Source of the DNA: Aquabacterium humicola
GTDB taxonomy: Bacteria; Pseudomonadota; Gammaproteobacteria; Burkholderiales; Burkholderiaceae_C
NCBI RefSeq assembly: GCF_030167915.1
Contig: NZ_JARGNB010000001.1
Span: forward strand, 62,001 to 126,000
DNA: 64,000 nucleotides
Reading direction: 5' to 3'
Shown: in pieces, positions 17,821-24,683 of the stretch
Numbering within the stretch: the stretch's first letter is position 1
Layout: each line of letters begins with the position of its first letter
The notes under the pieces: model-generated
What the model saw: the letters and a program-made list of their open reading frames with translations, nothing else
Database searches by the model: none
What the model was told of the DNA's origin: nothing
Made by a program: the position numbers and the translations under genes

Positions 17821-18603
17821 TCAAGCCGTCACGTTCGGTGTCATGAAGGTCCCGGCCTGCAACGCGACCCGCGCCCGATCTACATCGAACTCCCAATGCC
17901 ACGGCTCCTTGCTGACCGTGCGCACGAAGCCGAAGCGGGTGGCGTGCTTCTTCAACCACTCGTAGGTCGGATTGCCGTCGCCACCGGGCACTGCGATGTC
18001 GAACGCAATGCCGTTCTGGTGATTCGAGAGGCCGGGTCGGGCCGCGGTGTTGAATCCCGGCAGGCCACGCTCGAAGCCGTCGTGCAGGTGCTTCTGTTCC
18101 GGGTAGGAGCGGAAGCCGCTGTTCAGCGTGACCAGCACGCCGTCCCTTGCGGCGGCGGCCACGAGCGCTGCGTAGGGCTCGATGGTCGAGAGCGCGAGGC
18201 GTTCGATCTCCAGCTTGGCGTCGACGATGGCTGCGAGCTCGATCTGACCCAGGAAGCTGCCGCGCGCCCACGCCGCGTTCGGTCCGAACCGGCTCGCGCC
18301 GGGCGCGGGCGAAACGGCGCCGATCGTCTCGTTCATGAACTTGCCTTCGAGGTTCCGCGTCGAGGTCCAGCCGAAGAGGCGGTTGCCATTCACCGAGGTC
18401 GCATGACCGAAGACGATGTTGCTGCGGCTCCCGGTCTCCACCACCTTCACGGCGTCGATGCGCACCTGCGTGCCCTTCGGGATGGTCTGGAAGCGCCCGC
18501 CGGCGTCGAGCGCAAAGGCCATCAGGTCTTCGGGTCGGCGGATGCGAGCGTCCGGATCGACGACAAGGAACGATCTGTCTCGAAAGCTTTCGGCGGCATT
18601 CAT
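17821..18603 (-). CDS. M15-family D-alanyl-D-alanine carboxypeptidase/endolysin-like peptidase
   Basis: 260 residues from the ATG at 18603, which has GGGAGGAG upstream. An N-terminal beta-rich region (about 1-120) precedes the VanY-type M15 domain. Its zinc motifs are intact: SNHQNGIAFD (S-x-H-x6-D) and EPWHWE (the general base Glu and third zinc His), with the substrate-binding GFRSYPEQ upstream. No signal peptide is evident, so either export is non-classical or it acts like a phage lysin. A longer in-frame extension to 18801 reads through a degraded AbiEii start and is not part of this enzyme. Peptidoglycan peptide cleavage is the expected activity. Confidence 0.85.
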   Translation of the reverse strand: MNAAESFRDRSFLVVDPDARIRRPEDLMAFALDAGGRFQTIPKGTQVRIDAVKVVETGSRSNIVFGHATSVNGNRLFGWTSTRNLEGKFMNETIGAVSPAPGASRFGPNAAWARGSFLGQIELAAIVDAKLEIERLALSTIEPYAALVAAAARDGVLVTLNSGFRSYPEQKHLHDGFERGLPGFNTAARPGLSNHQNGIAFDIAVPGGDGNPTYEWLKKHATRFGFVRTVSKEPWHWEFDVDRARVALQAGTFMTPNVTA

Positions 18604-18681
18604 GGCTCCTCCCGCGGCCGGACACTGTAGGGTCGAGCGGCGGGCGTGCTCATCGGCAACTTTGAGGAGAGGGGGGAGGCG

Positions 18682-18801
18682 AGACCGCGAGTCGCCCCGC
18701 TCCAGGCCGTAGCGGGTCAGTGTGAGGTTGAAGTCCTCGTTCGCAGCGTCGGCGTGCTGCTTCAGCCGGTCGCGTACAGATGCGGCGAGGTTGCGCGTCA
18801 C
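18682..18801 (-). pseudogene. AbiEii toxin, N-terminal remnant
   Basis: The GTG at 18801 opens a frame beginning MTRNLAASVRDRLKQHA and continuing with NEDFNLTLTRYGLER. This is the recognisable N-terminus of type IV toxin AbiEii/AbiGii nucleotidyltransferases (commonly MTRNxAASVRxRL...FNxxLxRYxxER). The similarity stops after about 40 codons, and the nucleotidyltransferase core is missing. The frame runs on into the M15 peptidase gene, which has its own start and RBS. The toxin is dead. Confidence 0.65.
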
Positions 18802-18878
18802 GCCGTGACGCTTTCGAGGTAGGGGCGCATCACGTTGGCCAGCCGGCCGGACATGCGGACGACCGCTTGCCGGCGGCC
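18798..18878 (-). pseudogene. AbiEi antitoxin, C-terminal remnant
   Basis: A short frame ends ...RLANVMRPYLESVTA with its TGA overlapping the GTG start of the AbiEii remnant, the gene order and coupling seen in abiE operons. The VMRPYLE ending resembles AbiEi antitoxin C-termini. Upstream homology is lost within about 25 codons, and a related DYANVCRL segment appears in another frame, suggesting a frameshift. Identification rests on the short tail plus context, so confidence is moderate. Confidence 0.45.
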
Positions 18879-18981
18879 ACCAGGCGACACACGTTGGCGT
18901 AGTCTCCTGTCGGACCTCGCTGCTCTAATGGTGCACGCCGAACGGCGATGCTTGCCGCCGAAACATTGGGAGGGGTCGCCC

Positions 18982-20172
18982 TTGGACTTGAAAGCGTTGC
19001 AGACCACGCTGCGCGAGTTCGCAGCGGAACGCGCATGGCAGCCCTTCCACACGCCGAAGAACCTGGCGATGGCCTTGATGGTGGAAGCAGCGGAACTGGC
19101 CGAAATCTTCCAGTGGATGACGCCCGAGCAGTCGCAGGCGGCGGGTACGGACTCGATGACGCAGGAGCGGGTCGCGGACGAAGTGGCGGACGTCCTGCTC
19201 TACCTGCTCCAGATCGCCGATCGCACCGGCGTCGATCTGAAGCGGGCGGTGGGCCGCAAGCTCGTCAAGAACGCCAGGAAGCATCCGCCCGTGCGGCCCG
19301 GTCTTCCGTCAGGCTCATCCGGTCCGGCCCGGGTCGAGACCCATGTGCTCGTCGATTGGGAGAACGTGCAGCCGAACGACACCGATGTCCGAACTCTGGT
19401 GCCGGACGTGACCGACGTCTGGCTCTTCCATGGGCCAGACCAGAAGGCGGTGGGCGCACGGCACGCGTCATTCGGCGACAAGGTGACGTTGGTGAAGACC
19501 TCGCGTGCTGGAAAGAACTCGCTCGACATGCACCTGTCGTTCTACATGGGCCACATCGCCGCGCGCCACCCTGAAGCGCGTTTCGTGGTGGTCTCCAACG
19601 ACCAAGACTACTTGCCGATGCTGGAGCACGCCGCCGAACTGGGCTATGCGGCGCGACTGATCGGGTTTGATGCTGCTGGTGCCAAAGCGACGACCAAGAG
19701 CAGCCCGGCGAAGAAAGCCGGGCCTGCAGCCAAGAAGGCCGGGCCTGCGGCCAAGAAGGTGACGGCCAAGAAGACGCCGGCGAAGACCGCCGCCTCGAAG
19801 CCGAAGCCGGATCCTGCGAGCAAAGCAGTGCCCGCGTCCGCGAAAGAGCCAGCGAAGAAGACGCCGGCGGCGAAGAAGTCACCAGCGAAGAAGAAGCTGG
19901 CCGCCGGCCAGACGGCGGCGCCGGCGGGTTTCGATTCGACGCGAATCGATGGCGGCAGCGTGCCCGACCTGAACAAGGCGGTGAACCACGTCATCGCCAG
20001 CCTGAAGAAGACGACAAGCAGGCCGACCAAGCAGGCAAAGCTGCTGTCCACTGTGAAGTCGCTGCTCGGGCCGACCGGGAACGAGCAGTTGCTGAACTCG
20101 GTGCTGGCGCAGTTGTTTGCCAGCGGCAAGGTCACCATCGATGCGTCGGGCGCAGTGGCATATGCGCTGTGA
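18982..20172 (+). CDS. MazG-like NTP pyrophosphohydrolase fused to NYN/PIN-type nuclease with histone H1-like linker
   Basis: 396 residues from a TTG at 18982 placed seven bases after GGGAGGGG; an ATG at 18928 is possible but precedes the family N-terminus. Residues 1-105 form a MazG/dCTPase-like domain with the metal-binding E-x2-E in MVEAAELAEIFQW and the D-E-x2-D of VADEVADVLLYLLQIAD. Residues about 118-225 are an NYN/PIN-like domain with acidic residues in VLVDWENVQP, SLDMHL and VSNDQDYLP. A linker of about 75 residues follows, rich in Ala, Lys and Pro and resembling histone H1/AlgP tails, then a small helical C-terminal domain. NYN proteins with H1-like tails are common in this group; the N-terminal MazG fusion looks unusual. 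Expected activities are hydrolysis of (d)NTPs and metal-dependent RNA cleavage; the biological role is unknown. Confidence 0.85.
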   Translation: MDLKALQTTLREFAAERAWQPFHTPKNLAMALMVEAAELAEIFQWMTPEQSQAAGTDSMTQERVADEVADVLLYLLQIADRTGVDLKRAVGRKLVKNARKHPPVRPGLPSGSSGPARVETHVLVDWENVQPNDTDVRTLVPDVTDVWLFHGPDQKAVGARHASFGDKVTLVKTSRAGKNSLDMHLSFYMGHIAARHPEARFVVVSNDQDYLPMLEHAAELGYAARLIGFDAAGAKATTKSSPAKKAGPAAKKAGPAAKKVTAKKTPAKTAASKPKPDPASKAVPASAKEPAKKTPAAKKSPAKKKLAAGQTAAPAGFDSTRIDGGSVPDLNKAVNHVIASLKKTTSRPTKQAKLLSTVKSLLGPTGNEQLLNSVLAQLFASGKVTIDASGAVAYAL

Positions 20173-20205
20173 CACATGCTGGCGAGCGCCCCGTCGAACT
20201 TCGAC

Positions 20206-21144
20206 TCACCCCAGCCTGAACAGCGCCTTCAACTCCTCCGGCGGCAATTGCCCGACCCACGTCTCCCCGCTGCCCACTGTCATCTCCACGAGCTCGCGCT
20301 TGCTGCGGATCATTTCGTTGATGCGCTCCTCGAAGGTGCCGCGGGTGATGAAGCGGTGGACCTGCACCTTGCGCTGCTGTCCGATGCGGTAGGCGCGATC
20401 GGTCGCCTGCGCCTCGACGGCCGGGTTCCACCACAGATCGAAGTGCACAACATGGCTGGCGGCGGTGAGGTTCAGGCCCGTTCCTCCGGCCTTCAGCGAG
20501 AGGAGGAACACGCGCTCGGCGCGCTCGCCCTGGAAGCGGTCGACCATCTGGTCGCGGCGCGCGCGCGTGACGCCGCCGTGCAGGAACAGCGGCTCGTGGC
20601 CGTGGCGTTCGCGCAGCATGCGCTGCAGCAGCTCGCCCATCTCGCGGAACTGCGTGAAGACCAGCACCTTCTCCTGCGCCGCGTGGATCTCCTCCAGCAG
20701 GTCGAGCAGCCGCTGGGCCTTGCCTGATTCGTCCGGGTCGGCCGCGCCTTGCTTCAGGTAGTGCGCCGGGTGGTTGCACACCTGCTTGAGCGCCAGGATC
20801 ATCTGCAGCACCAGGCCCTGGCGCTGGAAGGTGTCCGATTCGCCCGCGATGCTTTTCAGGCCTTCCTTCACCACCGATTCGCCGGCATCGGCCGCCAGGC
20901 GCTTCACCAGCCGAGCGGCATCGGCCTTGGAGACCGCGGGCACCTGGACCTCGACCTCGTAGGGCCGCGGCCGCGAGCCCTGCACGCGGGCATGCACGCG
21001 ACCTTCTTCCACCTCGAGGCCGAGCACCGCGCCGCGGTTGGCGTAGCTGCGCCCGCGCGGCAGGCGGTTCTCGTGGTCGATCTGCGTCAGCGCCTGCAGC
21101 CATTGCGCGCCCCACCACGTGCGTCCGTAGGCGGTGCGGCTCAC
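20206..21144 (-). pseudogene. Chimera of SWIM-protein N-terminus and SNF2-helicase C-terminus
   Basis: 312-residue open frame from a GTG at 21144. Residues 1-80 (SRTAYGRTWWG, LPRGRSYANRG, VQGSRPRPYEV) match the N-terminus of SWIM zinc-finger proteins that are encoded next to SNF2 helicases; the zinc-binding SWIM motif itself is missing. From about residue 90 (SDTFQRQGLVLQM onward) it is the C-terminal helicase lobe of the SNF2 partner, with VLVFTQF, LHGG, LLSLKAGGTGLNL and DRAYRIGQ motifs V/VI. Lobe 1, with Walker A and B, is absent. A single in-frame deletion through a SWIM-SNF2 gene pair explains this. ATPase activity is not possible without lobe 1. Confidence 0.75.
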
Positions 21145-21190
21145 CGGTGCAGATCCTGCCGAGGGTCGGGTGAAACGAGTGAAAGCCAAT

Positions 21191-22465
21191 TCAGACGACG
21201 TCTGGTGGCGTGTCGCGGAAGAAGGAAGGCGGGAGCATGGCCTGCTCGAGCATCTCGATGCTGCGCTGTTCGACACCGCGTTCGGTGAAGAACTCGCGCC
21301 AGCCGCGGACGACGGCGAGCATCCCGTCGATCAGCGCCTGGGCCTCTTCCTTCGAGAGCCCGAACGCATCGCAGTGCGACAGGATGTTGTAGAGACTCGC
21401 GGCTCGACCAAAGCGGCCGACCTCGAGAGCCAAGTCCCGCCGCTCGACCGAGACCATGGCGACGGGCAGGATGTCGTACGCGGGTGATAGCCGCCAGCCA
21501 CCTCTGGTCTGCAAGAGCGCATGGTTGCGCGGATGGTCGTCGTTGTTGGTGACCATGGCGTTGAACACCATGCGGAGGAACAATTCGCGACGGTCATCGT
21601 TGCTCTTGACGGACCAGCGCCGAAGTTCATCCGCCAGCAGCCGGTACGACCAGCGCTCGCGACCGAGGTAGCCATCTTCAGCGTCAAGCACCGTCAGACC
21701 CGAGACAAGCCCGTAGCGCCAGTAGGCGTTGGCGTCCGGATTCCATTCGCGGTCGAAGCGGTCGAGCATCAGCGCGTCGCGGTTCGCGACGCGCTCGAGG
21801 CGGGTTCCGCAGACGCGAAGGCCGCTGGCGCGGGCCAACTCGAGTGTCGCGTACTCGATGCGCTGCATGTTGTGCCGGTCTGCCTTCTCAGGCAGTTTGG
21901 CCAGCCAGACTCTGTGGTCGTCCTCGACCGTCACTTTGGGTCTTGCACCACCCATGCTCGTGCCGGGTTCGAGTTCCTCGAGTACCTCGTGTGGAAGCCG
22001 TCCGTCTTCTTCCAACTTCTCGGCTGCTTCGATGAGGGCAGGCAGCTGATGCGTGCGATTGAAGCGTCGCCGCGGAGCGGGCGGAGTTGCGGTTCTTCCG
22101 AAGCTCAGGTTGCCAGCGCCATCGTCCGGCCCGTTGAGCACGTACTCCACTTCCTGGATGTCGCCTTCGGGCCGCTGCAGCTTGGCCTGAATGACTCGAC
22201 GGCCCCAGGCGTCCGGGCTCGCGTCACGAACGGCGCCGGGAATGCCCTTGAGCTTCGTGAACCTCTGAGGACGCGTCGACAAGGGTAGGTGGAACGGGTC
22301 CAAGGCCACCACCTCAGGCCGTTCGAGATAGCGCTTGCCGTACGTGAAGGTGCCTTCGAAGGCGCCTGCGCCGACGGCACGGACCTTGAGCGACGCGCAG
22401 GGCACCGTTTCCATCGTCCCAGGGAGCTGGATGTAGACGTAGCAGGCTTGTTCGTCGTTGGCCAT
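21191..22465 (-). CDS. hipA: HipA-family serine/threonine kinase toxin
   Basis: 424 residues, full length for HipA. The N-terminal subdomain is followed by a glycine-rich stretch (GTSMGGARPKVTV) with the ATP-loop lysine region (WLAKLP), the catalytic loop VTNNDDHPRNHALL containing the conserved DDHxxN, and the metal-binding SPAYDILP. Family members phosphorylate aminoacyl-tRNA synthetases (E. coli HipA modifies GltX), halting growth. It starts three bases after the stop of the HTH gene, so the two form a hipBA operon. All catalytic motifs look intact. The specific target here is unknown. Confidence 0.9.
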   Translation of the reverse strand: MANDEQACYVYIQLPGTMETVPCASLKVRAVGAGAFEGTFTYGKRYLERPEVVALDPFHLPLSTRPQRFTKLKGIPGAVRDASPDAWGRRVIQAKLQRPEGDIQEVEYVLNGPDDGAGNLSFGRTATPPAPRRRFNRTHQLPALIEAAEKLEEDGRLPHEVLEELEPGTSMGGARPKVTVEDDHRVWLAKLPEKADRHNMQRIEYATLELARASGLRVCGTRLERVANRDALMLDRFDREWNPDANAYWRYGLVSGLTVLDAEDGYLGRERWSYRLLADELRRWSVKSNDDRRELFLRMVFNAMVTNNDDHPRNHALLQTRGGWRLSPAYDILPVAMVSVERRDLALEVGRFGRAASLYNILSHCDAFGLSKEEAQALIDGMLAVVRGWREFFTERGVEQRSIEMLEQAMLPPSFFRDTPPDVV

Positions 22466-22468
22466 GGG

Positions 22469-22798
22469 TCAGAAGTCGTTGTCGCTGTCGAGCGGGTTGC
22501 GCACGCGCTTCGGCCTGCGGGCAGCCTCGAGAATCTTCCCGTGCTCGTCGGCATCGGGGTCGGCAAGCGCAGCCGCCGTGCTGAGCAGGCCGAGCTTCCA
22601 GAGCACGGTAAAGGCCGTGGCGACGGTTGCGCCTGATGCGCCTTTCTCGAGGGCGTACAGGGTCTTGCGGGTGATGCCGCAGGCTTGAGCGAGTTCTTCT
22701 TGGGTCAGGTGACGGCGGACGCGGGCGAGCCGGACGTTCTCGCCGAACCTCTGCGCTGCCGTGGTGACTTCCAGCGGAAGGGTCGTCTCGGTTGTCAT
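22469..22798 (-). CDS. hipB: HipB-type XRE antitoxin/repressor
   Basis: 109 residues: a helix-turn-helix domain (about 15-75) with LTQEELAQACGITRKTLYALEKG, preceded by a short acidic/threonine tail and followed by about 35 residues with charged ends. HipB proteins neutralise HipA and repress their operon. The gene immediately precedes hipA on the same strand. Five TACCCA/TGGGTA half-sites stand directly upstream, and the weak ribosome-binding region overlaps the first of them, consistent with autoregulation. Confidence 0.85.
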   Translation of the reverse strand: MTTETTLPLEVTTAAQRFGENVRLARVRRHLTQEELAQACGITRKTLYALEKGASGATVATAFTVLWKLGLLSTAAALADPDADEHGKILEAARRPKRVRNPLDSDNDF

Positions 22799-22799
22799 C

Positions 22800-22917
22800 T
22801 GCTACCCATAAAGCGACTTTGTGAGTAATAGTTTACCCATTTTCGTGAACCGAGGGCAATGGCCGCGACTGTCATGGTGGGTAGTTCGGTACCCATATTG
22901 TCGGATAGTGGGTAGCA
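22800..22917 (-). promoter_or_regulatory. hipBA operator array: five TACCCA/TGGGTA half-sites
   Basis: Half-sites lie at 22803-22808 (TACCCA), 22834-22839 (TACCCA within TTTACCCAT), 22878-22883 (TGGGTA), 22890-22895 (TACCCA) and 22909-22914 (TGGGTA). The central pair forms a perfect inverted repeat TGGGTA-N6-TACCCA, and the outermost copies extend to TGCTACCCA and TGGGTAGCA. This matches the architecture of HipB operators (inverted half-sites repeated in the promoter), though the sequence differs from the E. coli TATCC motif. The interval is more AT-rich than its surroundings and should contain the hipBA promoter. Confidence 0.65.
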
Positions 22918-22938
22918 AATTGCTCTGCCGTTCAACCC

Positions 22939-23214
22939 CTCTTCTTCGACCTGCATCAGGTGGCCACGATGCTGAGCATCAACTACTGCACCGCCTGGGA
23001 CCTGGTGAACACCGGCCGTATCAGCGCGATGCAGATCGGCCGCCGCTGGAAGCTTCGCGACGAGTGCTTGAACGAGCACTGGTTCGAGACGCTGCCCCAG
23101 GCCAGGGTGATCATCGCGAACTGGCGCCTGGACTACAACGAAGTGCGGCCCCACAGCAGTTGCGGCAGGATGCCACCGGCGAAGTTCGCTTCGCTACATC
23201 GCCAATCCAGGTAG
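22939..23214 (+). pseudogene. Chimera: excisionase-type HTH start joined to IS3 transposase OrfB tail
   Basis: The frame begins with a MerR/excisionase-type DNA-binding helix set (FFDLHQVATML...CTAWDLVNTGRISAMQIGRRWK). At about 23050 it changes without a break into the C-terminus of an IS3-family OrfB (RDECLNEHWFETL, RLDYNEVRPHSS, GRMPPAKF). The DDE core of the transposase is missing apart from this tail. A possible GTG start lies at 22960. It is a recombination scar, not a functional transposase; the HTH part could in principle still be expressed. Confidence 0.7.
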
Positions 23215-23480
23215 AACAGGCCCTGGTTGATGACGTTCTCGCCCATCGAGCGCTTGTATTCCAGGATGACGGGACAGTTGTTCTCGTCCAGGCCCAGCGA
23301 GTCGATCCGGCCCGCATGGGTCTTGCCGGTGGAGTACTCGGTGGCCAGGAAGCGGATGCCCAGCAGGGTGTCGAGGTTGGCCTCGATCAGCGTCTGCAGC
23401 GGCTTCTCCAGCTCGGATGCGTCACCCTGAAGCTCGAGGGCTTTACCGGCCTGCAGCCGGAAGAGTTTGATGTCACTCAT
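23133..23480 (-). pseudogene. NucS/DUF91-like nuclease-domain protein, C-terminus replaced by IS3 sequence
   Basis: From the ATG at 23480 the first 93 codons read as a PD-(D/E)xK-type domain. It has the predicted active site D in AGRIDSLG and E-x-K in PVILEYKR, and the conserved ENVINQGLFYLDW that ends the core in this family of uncharacterised proteins (often annotated DUF5655/NucS-like). At about 23200 the frame enters the antisense of the IS3 tail and stops at 23133, so the C-terminus is foreign. It is about 100 bases downstream of the HNH gene on the same strand and may once have been the sixth gene of the restriction operon. The nuclease motif itself survives. Confidence 0.65.
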
Positions 23481-23582
23481 GCTGCGGCCCCCAGCTGCTC
23501 GGGTCGTGCCGCGCGCACAGCGAGCCAAGGGAGCTTGCGGCGCCGCGGCATCTCAACCATGGGGACGGGTTGCCTCGTGCGC

Positions 23583-24683
23583 CTAGATGACTAACGCCAG
23601 TTCTGCCAACCAGGCCCGCGTTCGAGCCGGTTGCATCAGCGCGTGACTCAGCACGGAGTGCACTGCATGGTGCGGCTCGCTCGGCGAAAGAGTGGCAGTC
23701 CACTGTTGCACGTGCTGCTGGATCTCTGCCAACGAGTGCCTTGCTTGCCCCAGCGCAATTCGACGACGCTCCCGGCGGTGCAAGAGATCCTGATGCTTGG
23801 CATACTCGGCCTTGAATTCGCGCGTCCATCGGCTTGACAGGTTGAGCATGCCATCCAGATTGGTTGCCTTCGGCTGATCTGCTGGCGCGGCAGCGCACCG
23901 CACCGCGAAGGCAGGCGGCACATAGTCCAACTGCACGCAACCGTTGCCTGGACGCAAGTAGGGGTGGAACCAGTCCGCGAAACTCCCGGCGGAATGAACA
24001 GGCTTTTGCCCCTTGTTCGGCGCCTCGTTGCAGGTGCTGCAAATCAACTGCAGGTTGTCGGCACATACGCTTAGCAGTGGAAACGCGCCCTTGGTCACCC
24101 AGTGGTCGACGTGCGGGGTGTCGCCAAGGGGGCCGCCACAGAGAACGCAGACCTCGCGGGCATGCGGGTTCGGATTCAGGCGGTGCGCACCTCGAAACGC
24201 CCGCACATACTCTGCATAAGTCACCCCCCCGGCGGCTGTAGGCGTGCCATCGCCCTGATAGGGCAGGCCGTCGACGAAGCCTTTCTCGTAGACGGACTCC
24301 ATCAGCGCCTTGAACGTGTTCCAGTCCTGTTTGCTGGCAAGTGGCCGCGTCACTGGCCACACGGCCGCACCGGGTTGAAACTGTGCAGGCAGCGCCGAGA
24401 TCGTCTGCACCCAGGTCGCCAGGGCAGTCTTTTGCGCTGCAGGCAACGCTGCAATTGTCTGTGCGCGGCTCAGAAGGGTTTGCCCAGACTCGATGCGCTG
24501 GAGAAGACCCCATAACCAATCGGCCTCTATCGCCGTCAAAAGAACCGGCGGCTGTAGGCCCTGCTGGCTGACATGTGCAGGGGCGGTCGCAGGCTGGCAC
24601 AACCAAAGCGCGAATCGCTGCATCATTTGCTGGCACGCTGCCAGAGCCGGTGAGCACACGACGCGATGGACTGGCTTAAGCAT
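23583..24683 (-). CDS. HNH-type nuclease, partner of the restriction-associated ATPase
   Basis: 366 residues. The ATG at 24683 has GAGGTGG six bases upstream and overlaps the end of the ATPase gene by eight bases; a GTG at 24689 is an alternative. The N-terminal half is helical with no recognisable motif. A treble-clef HNH nuclease core follows: C179-x2-C182, the D-H-W of HVDHWVTKGAFPL near 195, and C-x2-C-N near 218 (LICSTCNEAPNKGQK). The C-terminal third is charged and helical. Cys4 HNH proteins of this type partner with AAA ATPases in defence systems such as Septu (PtuB). Here the gene is the last intact one of the hsd operon. DNA or RNA cleavage licensed by the ATPase is inferred. Confidence 0.8.
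   Translation of the reverse strand: MLKPVHRVVCSPALAACQQMMQRFALWLCQPATAPAHVSQQGLQPPVLLTAIEADWLWGLLQRIESGQTLLSRAQTIAALPAAQKTALATWVQTISALPAQFQPGAAVWPVTRPLASKQDWNTFKALMESVYEKGFVDGLPYQGDGTPTAAGGVTYAEYVRAFRGAHRLNPNPHAREVCVLCGGPLGDTPHVDHWVTKGAFPLLSVCADNLQLICSTCNEAPNKGQKPVHSAGSFADWFHPYLRPGNGCVQLDYVPPAFAVRCAAAPADQPKATNLDGMLNLSSRWTREFKAEYAKHQDLLHRRERRRIALGQARHSLAEIQQHVQQWTATLSPSEPHHAVHSVLSHALMQPARTRAWLAELALVI

Noticed and set aside
17821-18603. M15 peptidase as sign of a prophage lysis cassette
   Set aside because: No holin, spanin, structural or terminase gene nearby; treated as an island gene only.
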